Made by a program: the position numbers and the translations under genes. This document shows positions 50,098 to 61,312 of a stretch of 64,000 nucleotides of DNA, in pieces. Under the pieces are notes generated by a model. It was not told the origin of the DNA. It searched no databases and saw only the letters and a list, made by a program, of their open reading frames with translations. The stretch comes from Rhynochetos jubatus (lineage: Eukaryota; Chordata; Aves; Eurypygiformes; Rhynochetidae), in the NCBI GenBank assembly GCA_027574665.1, contig CM050650.1:101591086-101655085 (forward strand), given 5' to 3'. Positions within the stretch are counted from its first letter, which is position 1, and the number at the start of each line of letters is the position of its first letter.

Positions 50098-50820
50098 CGA
50101 TGGAGAAGGGTTCAAGAACAGCCCTAAGGAGAAGGACCTGGGGGTACTGGTGGATGAGAAGCTGAACATGAGCCGGCAGTGTGCGCTGGCAGCTCAGAAA
50201 GCCAACTGTATCCTGGGCTGTATCAGGAGAAGTGTGGCCAGCAGGTCGAGGGAGGGGATTCTTCCCCTCTACTCTGCTCCTGTGAGACCCCACCTGGAGT
50301 ACTGTGTCCAGCTGTGGAGCCCTCGGCATTGATATTGATTATATCAATTGACCAGTTGGAATGAGTCCAGAGGAGCCTACGAAGATGCTCAGAGGGCTGG
50401 AGCCCCTCTGCTATGGGGACAGGCTGAGAGTGCTGGGCTTGTTCAGCCTGGAGAAGAGAAGGCTCTGGGGACACCTTATAGCAGCCTTCCAGTACCTGAA
50501 GGGGCCTACAGGGAAGCTGACGGGGGGCCTTTTTACAAGGGCCTGTAGTGACAGGACAAGGGGCAACGAGTTTAAATTGAATGAGGTTAGATTTAGATTG
50601 GATGTCAGAATGAAATCCTTCCCAGAGAGGGTGGTGAGGCACTGGCACAGGTTGCTGAGAGAAGCTGTGGGTGCCCCATCCCTGGAAGTCTTCAGGGCCA
50701 GGCTGGATGAGGCTTTGAGCAGCCTGGTCTAGTGGTGGGTGTCCCTGCCCATGGCAGGGGGGTTGGAACTGGATGATCTTGAAGGTCCCTTCCAACCCAA
50801 ACCATTCTGTGATTCTATGA
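50098..50820 (+). mobile_element. CR1 LINE 3' fragment with internal stem-loop insertion
   Basis: Well-preserved CR1 tail. It starts in the ORF2 connection region (KDLGVLVDEKLNMSRQCALA at about 50127-50186), continues with ASRSREGILPLYSAPVRPHL and [20 protein letters not shown], and ends with the 3' UTR (CATGGCAGGGGGGTTGGAAC, CATTCTGTGATTCTATGA). The ORF is interrupted at 50328-50348, where the usual CATAAGAAGGACATAGACC-type sequence is replaced by a palindromic stretch. The rest is open to the normal ORF2 end (EALSSLV, stop at about 50731). This is one of the youngest CR1 copies in the window. Confidence 0.95.
50328..50348. repeat. Stem-loop inserted in CR1
   Basis: ATTGATAT, then the loop TGATT, then ATATCAAT: 8-bp perfect arms and a 5-nt loop, lying exactly where this copy departs from the CR1 sequence seen in the 30912 and 40622 copies. 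Confidence 0.8.
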
Positions 50821-52987
50821 ATTGAGAGCTGTTTGTGCATCTAGAAAGTGGGATGACAAAGCATCTTTGTTCAGTGTCAGTCACCATGAGACCCAAGCAG
50901 TTTCAGAGAGAGGGAAAGAACTGGAATTTTGGTTATCCTGGCTGAACATGAGGAGGCTGAGAGACGACTTTAGGAGTTTTGAAATACAGTCCTGTGACAT
51001 GGATGCAATATAAATGCACATCTCCTAGGGCAGATAAGAGGTTATAAAGTCACCATTATAGATTGCTATTCTGCCTGCGCTGAAACCGTATGAGAATCTG
51101 AGCTGTTCCTGCTCACAAGGTGCTCTGTAAATTATTATGCACCAGCTGGCAGTGTGTCACATGCAAATGGCTGGGGATCAGCTAAAAGATCCTTCCACGG
51201 TTTTATTCTGGAAACTGCTGCATCCCTTAGAGGACCAGAAGGTTGCTCTTTTTTAAAGGTAGTGGTACAGGATCCCATCTATATTACTGTATAGAGCCTA
51301 TATTGTTCCCAGTTCATGTGCTCAGGTGCTTTTTGAATTTCTGTTGAAACAATCTGTATAGGCAATATTATGAGTCTTACTCCCAGCGTCTTCTCATATG
51401 GAAAGTACTGTTCATACCAGAGAGGATTATTCCTTCAGTGAAGGATTGACCATGGAATATCACATGCCTTCTAACTGTGCTACAGAAGACACAACAGTAA
51501 CAGTACATAACTTTGCTTTTTGTAGTAGAAAACTGCTATGGTATTGTTGAACAGACTCTGATCATCACATTTCCAGCAAATGAGAACAAAATGGTCTGTG
51601 GGCAAGGAGCTTCGCAATTCATGAGAAAGTTTTTTACAAACAAGTGTCTCATCCCTGGCTTACGCTTAAAATATGAAGTGTGATACTACTTAACAAAAAT
51701 AGCTCTAAAAATAATGTTTTCTTGTCAAGATCTGTTTTCTCACTATGTATTCATTACCAGCTTATTTCAGTAACAAAACCACTTTTTATTGCATTTTAGT
51801 TAAGAGAGTAGAATGAACAATACTTAGGAGCTCAGCTCTGGTTCTGTATGTGCAGTTGTCGGCAGAATGTTAACCAATTCGACGTTGTAACCCCAGCCAG
51901 CTGAGCACTGAAGGTTGATTGTAGTCCTTACTGTCTCAGAAAGGATGGTTTCACTCATGGAAATTCATTGTTGATGCTGATGTGAAATAGGATCCAGGTT
52001 ATCTTAGAGAACATGAGCAGAGATTTAAAATGCTAACAGATTTTCCTTGTGATGTTTAACCTGGCTTTTCCTGGCCTGTGTCACACAGAGTGTGATTTGA
52101 AATTAGTATAAACTGGAGTGTAAAGATTGTGAACCACTCCTTAGGTTGAAAAAGATGAAGGGAGGCAAACATGAAGAAATGAGCACAACTCCCTTAATCA
52201 AAAATACATACCTGATAATTTTTCAGTATTTAATGTTTTATACACTAATTTACTGCTAAATTAACTTAAGCACTGTCTTGTCAAATTCTTTGCTGCCATA
52301 TGATGTTACATTTTAAGAAGACTGGCAAATTTACAGCTCCTCTTTTTAGCTACAGGGTAATTCTGCACCTCCTACACTGAACTAGCATTGTACTGAAGCA
52401 GTTTCTGTTCCTGCGCTTCATTTATTTTCACATCATGTTTGAGAGTGACAGTAGGCAGTAGTCGTATTACGGGGGAGGGAAGAAGGAGGGAGGAGTTGTT
52501 TTTCCAGGAGTGTTTGTTCAAGTACCGCGCATTTAAAAGTTTATATGCAATTAGGAAGAGAACATTTATTAATGACTGCATAGAAATTGAAAGAATCTCT
52601 TGATGAAATTCTAAACAATACAGTACTTCAGCAAGTAGGAATGATTCATGTTTATCTTCTGTTACTGCCATGCCTCACTCTTCGTGCTTTATTTCTGAAT
52701 GCTGGACATATTGTAGATAAGTATAGAGTGAATTATAAGAAATAGCATAGAAAACTTAATAAGACAAGAGGAATGATTAGTTCTAACTGAAAGTGTAGTC
52801 TTTATAAAATGGAAAAGGAATGATAACTGGATGTTGACCTCACATCAGTAATGACTTTGCTGAAGCCACATTATTTTTTTGGTGCCTCCCTTTCTCTATA
52901 CGCTGTGGGGTAATGACCCATATCTTCTTCATAGTTAGATTAATTAAAAATAGAAACAAAGCTTTAGATATATTGAAGTATATATTG
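50821..52987 (+). other. Downstream CSMD1 intron, eighth part
   Basis: Intronic sequence with no recognised repeat or exon. One consensus octamer motif (ATGCAAAT) occurs near 51163, an expected chance match. Confidence 0.5.
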
Positions 52988-53221
52988 AAAGCGGGTAGAT
53001 TTAGGTTGGATATCAGGAAGAAGTTCTTCCCGGAGAGGGTGGTGAGGCACTGGCACACGTTGCCCAGGGAAGCTGTGGGTGCCCCATCCCTGGCTGTCTT
53101 CAAGGCCAGGCTGGATGAGGCTTTGAGCAACCTGGTCTAGAAGGTGTCCCTGCCCATGGCAGGGGGGTTGGAACTAGATGATCTTTAAGGTCCCTTCCAA
53201 CCCAAACCATTCTATGATTTT
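52988..53221 (+). mobile_element. CR1 LINE 3' tail
   Basis: Short 5'-truncated CR1 beginning in GCGGGTAGATTTAGGTTGGA (the [12 protein letters not shown] region of ORF2) and ending in TCCCTTCCAACCCAAACCAT and TCTATGATTTTAG. It keeps the frame for FRLDIRKKFFPERVVRHWH and ends EALSNLV, the normal ORF2 C-terminus. It has the same 3' type as 30912, 40622 and 50098. Confidence 0.95.
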
Positions 53222-56200
53222 AGAGATAAAAATCTAAGACTATAAATAAAAACTGGCTTCTAAAAATTTAATGGATTTTAATAAGGAAAATTTAAGTGTT
53301 TGAAAGAAAAAGGAATTTGAAGATAGCATATTCCTAAGAAATGTGCATATAATTTTGTAACCTGTTTTAACAGCAGTGGCAGTAATTACAAAGCTGAAAG
53401 GGATGAAGTGTTGAGGCAGAACTTCAGTTTATTATATAGGCTAGCCAGCTTCGAGCTTTACCTGGATGTAGAGTTACTGAATGTTTTGTTGGTGAGCTGC
53501 ATGCAGATGCCACATACTACTGGATAGACTTATAAGCTAGAAGAAAGGAAGGGTTGGTTGGAGTAATTCTTAATGTACTTTCCCAACCAGAAGTCTACAG
53601 TTCTGTGAAATGCATGTATGCATTTTGACAAAGAATGTAATTTCATGTAATTGCCAGAGTCTGGTAGTTTACCATGTATATGAAACAGTGGTGGTTTTTT
53701 TGTATGTTTGTTTAAACAATGTTTTAGGTAAGTGTTTGCATATGGCTGGTATTGTATAGATAAATAATATTACCAAATGAACAGTGGAAGATACTGCTAT
53801 TAATTGAGTCTCCTAAATAATCTATATTTTCTGAAAAAGTATCACTTATGTACAGTATGAAGCTTTTTATCCTTTCATCTCTTATCTGGTAGTGATTTCC
53901 GTATTTGCTTTGCCTTTCAGTCCTGCAGAAAAACAAAGGTAGCAGATCATGGCATCTTGAAACAGTCAGATGAGCTTATTTCTACCTTAAAAAACCCCTT
54001 AAACTGACTGCACAGTGCTTCCATGAAGTACCCGTTTGTTATCGTTTAATTTTATCTTATTTAATTTTCTTATACACAATAGTGATTCATGAACACAGTA
54101 GAGATTACTTTTCTTAAAATACTGTATGATATATCTTAGTTTAATGAAAGTTTTCATTCTTAATTAAATTAGAGGAAAAGGCTTCCATCCTTTTTCCTTT
54201 TCCTCAGGGGAGATAACATTGTGCCATGTTATTAGCAAGTTTCCTGGGGGCACTTTTTTGCTTTGATGAATTTGTCATAGTCAAGGAACACTGGTAGCTG
54301 GTTTCTTGCCAAAAGGCATGCATTTTTGATTTAGGTTACAACCTCTATATGTTAATATTTAAATGTCTTGATAAACCACCAAGAAGGACACATTTCTCTT
54401 TTAGATTTAGTTAGATGTTTCTGTTCTCTGATACCTATTGTATAAACCTAATGAACTTTACCCTAGGAAAAAAATAGGAGAAAGGGCTTGAGTTGGGGCA
54501 AGGGTCATAAAACTGGTCTTCAAATACGTAAGTCAGTTACTAAAAACAATTAAGTGTATTGTTCTCACAGTAAAGAAGAGATGCAGTAATGGACTCAAAC
54601 TGCATCAAGTTTCAGGTTAGTCTTCAGAAAAAAAAACCTTTCTCACAATAAGGATAAAGCAGCTCTGGGATGGATTGTATGAGGAAAATGTGGATTATAC
54701 ATCTTGGTGGAATACAGATCAAATGAGTTATCTATCAAACTGCATTGTTGTGGCTGATTCTTCTGCCTTGGAAACACATCCTGTAAGATATATTTTCCTG
54801 AGTTCCTGAAGAAATCTTTAATGAAAAAGTATATTAAAACCCCCCTCAATGCTCAGAATTTGTGCAGCAACTTGTACGCTCACATGTGTTGGAAATGGGG
54901 TTGAAAGCAGATGGGTGTGTCTGGATAGCAACTGTAACTCTCAGTATGGGTGTAAGTAACCTAGTAATGGCTTGATTTGATTTTTGAAGAAAGCTATTTC
55001 AGCTGTACCATTTGAATAGAGTGCTGAAAGAGTACTTAGTATAAGTTTTCAACTGATGGGAGTATTCAGTTATCCTTTCGCACAAGTATGTAAACTTTAA
55101 AAAGCAAAGAACATTTTGATTCCACCCCCCCCACCCACCCCCACCCCCCATTTTGTTGATTTACATTCTAAAGTGCCTACCACTTCTAAGGAGAAAACAT
55201 TTTATTTCAGGAAATTTGTTTATGTATAATCTAACATTCCATTCTTCTCAAGGAATAAGCACCTTTAATACAAGACCATGCATGCATTGTCACTTGTTTT
55301 TCAGGAGTGCAGGGAGGTGCTATTGCCCATGCATGCATGTTAAAACTAGAGAACAAAATCTGAGGCTTTGTATAACCTTTTAGGAGGCTATGAAACCACC
55401 TGGCTTAGAGATGACAGTGGCAGAGGAATCTGGGCTTTCTCTTCAACTGTTTTCTTCAGTTCACAATTTGACCAGCTCCAGGAAATTAACTCCAACTGAA
55501 AAATGTAGCTTTGTCTGTGCAGCATCATTTCTGATATCTAGATGGTAGAAACTGGGGAGGGAAAACCCAGCAATCAACCCCTTTCTTGCTGGAGTGATTA
55601 GAGTTGGTCATAGCAAGGCAGCTATCTAATTGTTGAGGTGCATATCTGGACCTATGGTAAGGTCATTATGGTGACTGGAGTTTAGGAAAGTCCAGTAGGG
55701 AATCTTAAAAGCTATTCCAGGGCAAGTGAAAGCTGTCACAGACTACTGGGAAGGAATGCAAGTTTGAAATGAAATTTTAAACTATTGATTAGATACTTAC
55801 CTCTGAACCAATGAACTTGAAGGAAAAAGATCTCTCACAACTGTTTACCTTTTCAAATCATCCACGCAAAACTCCTCAGCAAGGAAAAGAACAAAACCAA
55901 TGTTAAGATGTATGAGAAAGATGTAGAAAATAATACTAAAAATGTTATAGTTTTAGTATAAGAACTCGATGGTACTTTTTTGTAGAGTACTTTCTGCAGA
56001 TTGTCTGCTCCTCTCAAAAAAAAAAAAAGATAAAGTGCAAAAAAAAAAAAAAATTGAGGCATGAAACATCTTCCATGTATAGAGACGGCATGATTAGGAT
56101 ATTTTAATTTCAGAAAAGATTGAAAGAGGAGGGAGCAGGATCCTTATCCTTCCCCATACTGTAATAGAGGACAGACAGTGTGAAGGAAAAGAATAATATG

Positions 56201-59200
56201 AAACCATGACCTCTAAATAATTTGTTACAAAATCTGTGCCACTTTGACAAGATATCATCACCTAGGGCTAGCTATCTATGCACAAAGTAGGAATACTCAG
56301 GGTTTCTAAGAGAGGAATAAAAGCTTTTAACTATGCATAGCTCCATTAATAGGTTTTTGACCAAATGATTTGTAATTGTGAGGCATCTGGCAACTGAACT
56401 CATCAGAAAACAAAACATCATACCTGATTGATCCTAGCCATGTTTTGGAAATTAGAGACAAAGGCTCCCATTTAACCCAGTGTGGACCAGGTTTGGCCTT
56501 GGATTACAAGACTGTACAGTCTACACAAACAAGTGAGCAAAGAATTACAACAGTCATTTCTAGACTTACTGCAATTATTTGTCTGATATTCTTCATTAAG
56601 TATTAGGGCACCACATTTTTAGCACAATTATGCATGTGATAGAAGGAAATGGCTGTGCTAACAAACAGTGAATCCAGTGAAACACTCCGGTTCTGCACGG
56701 TTGATGTGCAGCTGAACACAGGAGCAGAAGTTGCTGGTCTTGTAGTCTTCTCCTCACAGTCTAGGAGACAATACAGGGGAGAGGAGGGTGGAAAGAGTGA
56801 ACAAATACGTGGTATGAAGTAAGTCTGCAGTCTACTTACAGATTGGCTATTTTCTCTGGAATTCATGAATGACATTTGGAGAACTGCTTTGTCTTCTAGC
56901 TCTATAGGGTGTCTCTGCTTGCCTATATGCAGGACGAAAGAGAGTTGTATTTTGTCTTTAATTCCTAGTAAGCTTCAGCTGAGGAAATCGACAGAGAAGA
57001 ACTGCAGCAGATAGAGCTAGCATACTGACAAGCGTGTATAGAAACTTGATGTGTAAAATGTATTTCAAGGAACAGTATGCTTATTGCCACAAGCACCTCA
57101 GTGTTTGCTATGCGTATATAAATTGTCTCCATTAGCATAATGTTATCATTGCCTGTGAATGTCACAAAACTGCACAGAAGATGGGGAAAAAAAAAACCAA
57201 ACCAAGTTGGTGTATGACTCCTGTTCACCTGCCACAGCCACAATTCATCTCCAATGTCTAGAAGATACAGAAGATAATATAGGAATGTCTTCATAGCGCT
57301 ACAGTGCAGCACTCCTGAAATCTCCAGCCTAGTGGTGGGCTCAGTCAGTAAACCCAGCTTGGGAACAGCAGTTTTTGTGCAGCTCTGAGCCGAAGTCTGC
57401 TCAGAAATTACTGGCAAAATACCGGGGAGAGGAAGGGATCAAAGGAGCACATCAAACTAAACTGTAATATTGCTTTCAAACTGAAGCTCATTTATTTAGA
57501 GCTAGCTTTGATGTCTTTGCACTCATAGTATAAGTATAGCTCCAGAAAGCTTTCAAACATCAGCAACTAGAAAACTCATCTGTGTTATATCCATTTTTAG
57601 TGTTTGAAGGAGGCCTAAGTAATGGATGTTTATTGACTGCTATGAAGTCACAACATAGAGTGCTTATAAAGCTGGTAAAGAAAACAAGTTGTCTGTGGAA
57701 AATCTCAGTGTTCGTTATTACAATATTGTGAACTCTATATGGCAGCAAAAATGGCACTTTTGAAATTATTCTGAAAGAAAACTCCGAACATTTGGAAATC
57801 TCATTAGGGGGACAAAGTAAATGACACACTAAAAGCTCAATTAGTTTTCTTTAAATAATACGTAGCAGCTTGTATACAATACATGGGGTCTCAGGTGCAG
57901 TTCATATTATTCCATAGAGCTAGTGTTAGTTATAAACTAATAAGGCAGTCATGCAGAATGAGAAACTATAAAGTCAGGGAGGAAAAAAAAAAAACCACAA
58001 ACCTAGCAATCAGCAATGGATCCTCAAAACAGAGATGCTGAGCTACTTAAGTGTGCTGTCTACTTAATGCTCTGTACTGGAGTTGACACTAAATGCTGCA
58101 ATCTGAAAAATTTAAATGGCAAGCAGGAATATCCTAAAATTGGTAGCTTAAGAAAGATACAGTACTTTTTTAGTTATTTATTTCATTATTTAGGATTGTA
58201 CTTTGCAAAGCTATAAAGTTTTAGATTTCATGAACTTCATTTAAAATTCACAAGAAAACTAATGTAGATTGGACAGGTAAGTAGACAATAATGGAAGAAG
58301 GTGTGTTGTTACTTGTGTCACCTCTCTACCCTATAGATACTCTAGTGAAGACACTAAATATTAATGAATATAAAAAAATTTGTAATGTCAATACTTGGAA
58401 GAAAAAAAAAAAGGAATATATCACTATATCAAGCTGATGAAACTCCTTAATATGTCACATGAGCATTGCCTAGAAACAGCTTGTTGAATGTGCCCTTTTG
58501 CCTGGAAGTGTTACTGAAAACCAGGTGAGCCATATTAAAGCTGGGTCACAAATACAGAAACACTGGTTTTAATCATTATGCCATTTATACTGGTGTAAAT
58601 TTATAAATCAAATGCTATTATGTGAAGGACAAAAGTAAAACCTTTTCAGTGCAGCCTAAATCTGATAAACACTTGTGTTTGTGTGAACTACAGACATATA
58701 ATCAATTAAGTGCTCTGCTGAAAACAAACACAAAGATCTAGTAACTTTCTGAAAACTGTATCTCTTTGCTGTGTCAGTTGTATACATTACCCAGATTCTT
58801 TGCCCATGTGTGGGAGGGGGGAGAAAAATAAATCCAGTACTTTTTTGCTATTTTGTTACTAACATTGTTGTTACCAACAATTGGTTCCAAATTCCAGGAG
58901 AAGTTATGAAACCATCTTGTTAAAAGTAATCTGTAGGAACAGTAGATGGCCATCAACAGCACCTTTGTGCTGGTATGTTCCACATGAACCCTAACAACAT
59001 CTTTGCTTTTTGTCTGCTAGCAGCACAGAGTGCTTTCAATTACAGTTAGATTACTTACAGGAAAATAATGCAGTAACCTTAGTGAACTTACGTAGTCTTC
59101 CAGACTGTGGAGTACAAGTACTACGCAGTGTTCCTCAGAGTCTTGGTCCACTAATCTTCTGAACTGACTGGTCTTTAGAAGGCTTGTCTGTAGAAACCAG

Positions 59201-59252
59201 GGATCAGGTGATGGATGCACACACTCGATTATTGGGGATGTGTAATTAGACT
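53222..59252 (+). other. Downstream CSMD1 intron, ninth part
   Basis: About 6 kb of intronic sequence with one C-rich tract (55125-55149) and two A runs (around 56017-56053). The longest open frame, 150 codons on the minus strand at 56965-57417, has no recognisable domain and is probably chance. Confidence 0.5.
55125..55149 (-). repeat. C-rich tract, G-quadruplex motif on the minus strand
   Basis: C runs of 8, 3, 5 and 6 separated by single A. The minus strand therefore carries four G runs of three or more with one-base loops, the tightest class of quadruplex-forming motif, and the + strand could form an i-motif. Confidence 0.8.
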
Positions 59253-59356
59253 TGTCATTGTTTAGTCCCAGTCAGCACCACAAAGCCACTCACTCCCCTC
59301 CCGCAGTGGGGGGTGGGGGAGGGAATCAGGGGAAAAAGGTAAGAGAACTTGTGGGT
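59253..59356 (-). mobile_element. ERVL-type LTR end fragment
   Basis: The first 100 bp match the U5-side end of the avian LTR family seen at 26702 and 60505: TGTCATTGTTTAGTCCCAGT, CAGCACCACAAAGCCACTCA, then GGGGGAGGGAATCAGGGG, AAAAAGGTAAGAGAAC and TTGTGGGTT. Beyond about 59356 I can no longer follow the match, so either the LTR is truncated or the rest (to roughly 59900) is a diverged U3 that I do not recognise. Confidence 0.7.
59308..59332 (+). repeat. G-quadruplex motif
   Basis: G runs of 6, 5, 3 and 4 with loops T, A and AATCA, inside the LTR end fragment. This satisfies the G3+N1-7 pattern. Confidence 0.8.
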
Positions 59357-60499
59357 TCACACAGTGTACTTTGACCAGTTTAGCTGATGGAATGTTGCCC
59401 AATGATCCATTTCTATCACCTGTTCTTCCTGCAAGTCTTCATCACATTCACACAGAGTCATGTCTGTGTTGTGTGTTCACTGAGCAGGTCACCACACAGT
59501 CCTTCTTCTGAGTGTTGGGCAAGATTTGGGAGTGTGCCATCTCACCTAAGCAGGCTGGAAGGAAGACCAGGTACATAAGTACTCAGAGTTCACCCCACTA
59601 TATCCTTCAGACTGGAAAACAAGGTGACAGGACCTGCATAATATGAACGTACCTACACATATGGTCTTGCATAGTCATACCTTATTCTTGAAAGAAGAAA
59701 AAAAGTGGGATGAAAGGCCATCTGGACTGGCAGAGCTGAAGGAAGAAAAGGCATAAACAATGTATGTTCCAGTAACCATTAACTGTTTGGGCAGAGGAAC
59801 AGGATTGGGGGTTGGAAGTCTTTCATAACCTGGAGCACAATCATATAGTCTATCTGTTCTCACTCCATGACCCAAAAAATTACTTATTCCCTTGTATTTC
59901 TCTTCTTACAAGGTACCAGTGCTACACTTTTTTGTGTGCTTGATCAAAATCAATATTTCAAAGCTATGAAATCAGAGGATTAGGGAAAAAAAAGAACACA
60001 CATTACTTACAGAAATAGTTTAGAACCTGCAAATGTTAGAAGTTTTCAGCAGATTCAAAACAGGAAAACCACTTGTCACACTGTTCAGTGGCTCTAATCT
60101 GTAACCTTATTTATATAGGATACTTCTTTATTGATGTTGACTTACACTTTGGCTGATCTGTTTATCTGTAGTCAAGCAAAGTTGCCTGTTACAAGAAGAC
60201 TTTTTAGAACACGTGAACCTAGCCAATCTTTTTCAGTGCTATTTGTCAGGGTTTATTTTTCCTTAAAGTTATAAATGATGTTATTTCTAGTTATTTGACA
60301 ATTATTTAGATGCTGCAACTTTTATCCTTGTCTTTGGCAATAGATAGTTAAGCTGTGTTCTTGAACGGAGTTTTACTTTCAAACCTCTTAGTTTCATACA
60401 TGTATTGCTTATTGTTTTCTATGGATAAAATCCATTTCAACATAAAAAGCTAATACTGGGTTTGTGGTGATTAAGTCTATAAGCCTTACAATATTGTAT
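59357..60499 (+). other. Downstream CSMD1 intron, tenth part
   Basis: Sequence between the LTR fragment and the complete solo LTR. I see no exon and no element that I can name. Confidence 0.45.
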
Positions 60500-60504
60500 C
60501 TCAT
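60500..60504. repeat. Left target-site duplication (CTCAT)
   Basis: CTCAT directly before the TG of the solo LTR, identical to 61308-61312. Five base pairs fits ERVL-type integration. Confidence 0.9.
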
Positions 60505-60716
60505 TGTCATGGTTTAACTCCGGCTAGCAAAATACCACAGAGCCGCTCTCACAAATCCCCCTCCCCTCCTCCAGTGGAGGGGAAGAATCGGAGGAAAAAG
60601 AAATAAGGAAGCTCGTAAAATTGAGATAAGAACTATTTACTAATTAAATCTAAATCAATATATACAGGTACTACTAATAATAAATACTTAAAATAGTAGA
60701 AAATGAAACATATAGT

Positions 60717-60750
60717 ACAATATATACAATATGATACAATATGATACAAT
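60717..60750. repeat. ATGATACAAT short tandem repeat in the LTR
   Basis: ACAATAT-type units followed by two perfect copies of ATGATACAAT, within the LTR. Confidence 0.85.
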
Positions 60751-60803
60751 TTCCCACCATCCACTGACCAATGCACACCCAGATGTTGAGGGATGAAAAT
60801 CAG

Positions 60804-60881
60804 ACCCCGAGAGCCCGAGAACCACAGCCCGAGAGCGATCGCAGCCCGAGAGCCGCGGCCTGAAGGCCGGAGCCCGGGAGC
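60804..60881. repeat. CpG-rich CCCGAGAGC degenerate tandem array in the LTR
   Basis: Four to five variants of AGCCCGAGAGC (CCCCGAGAGC, GCCCGAGAAC, GCCCGAGAGC twice, GCCCGGGAGC) separated by short CpG-rich spacers, including the GCGATCGC palindrome. It is among the most CpG-dense stretches in the window. Confidence 0.85.
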
Positions 60882-61307
60882 CTACGCAGCAGATTCCGAG
60901 CAAACTTTATCACTGATAACACGGCCAGAAAACTCAAAACAATCCACCAGCTCCCACCTGAATGAGCCAGCACAGGAGCTGGCAAAGCAGCTAACGCAGG
61001 AGGGTTAGCAAGTGCCCAGAGAGACGAGCAAGGGAGTAAGGGAGAGAGAGAAGGGAAGAGTAATGGCTACCGGACCCCCTTCCCCACCCAAAGAGACCAG
61101 AACATGACGTACTATGGGATGAAATACTTCCTTGGTTAGTCTGGGTCAGCTACAGTATCCGAAGCGGACAAAAGACCTTGAGTTCAGTACAGGCCATCCC
61201 CAGCACCAGCTGAGGCCTTATCAATGTTTTCACTTACTGTCCAGCAACAGAGTTCCCTGGCAACCAGAGTAAAGGGAGTTAGCCCTTTCCTGACTGACCC
61301 CAGCACA

Positions 61308-61312
61308 CTCAT
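61308..61312. repeat. Right target-site duplication (CTCAT)
   Basis: CTCAT directly after the CA end of the solo LTR, identical to 60500-60504. Confidence 0.9.

Larger units (their letters stand above)
60505..61307 (-). mobile_element. Complete ERVL-type solo LTR with target-site duplication
   Basis: An 803-bp element starting TGTCATGGTTTAACTCC and ending GACCCCAGCACA on the + strand, thus TG...CA, flanked by perfect 5-bp direct repeats CTCAT (60500-60504 and 61308-61312). The U5-side sequence (GGTTTAACTCCGGCTAGCAA, GAGGGGAAGAATCGGAGGA) marks the avian LTR family also seen at 26702 and 59253, and the orientation by that comparison is minus. The interior differs greatly from the 26702 copy and carries two tandem-repeat blocks (60717-60750 and 60804-60881). 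No gag, pol or env is present, so this is a product of LTR-LTR recombination. Intact duplications and many surviving CpGs point to a fairly young insertion. Confidence 0.92.

Noticed and set aside
50223..50840. 205-codon open frame on the minus strand
   Set aside because: It is the antisense shadow of the + strand CR1 ORF2 tail at 50098-50820.
51163..51170. Octamer ATGCAAAT as an enhancer element
   Set aside because: A single 8-mer is expected by chance and no cluster accompanies it.
56965..57417. 150-codon open frame on the minus strand, the longest outside CR1
   Set aside because: It has no recognisable domain, no supporting splice sites or promoter, and a composition like the surrounding intron. 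A frame of this length is plausible by chance in 64 kb read in six frames.
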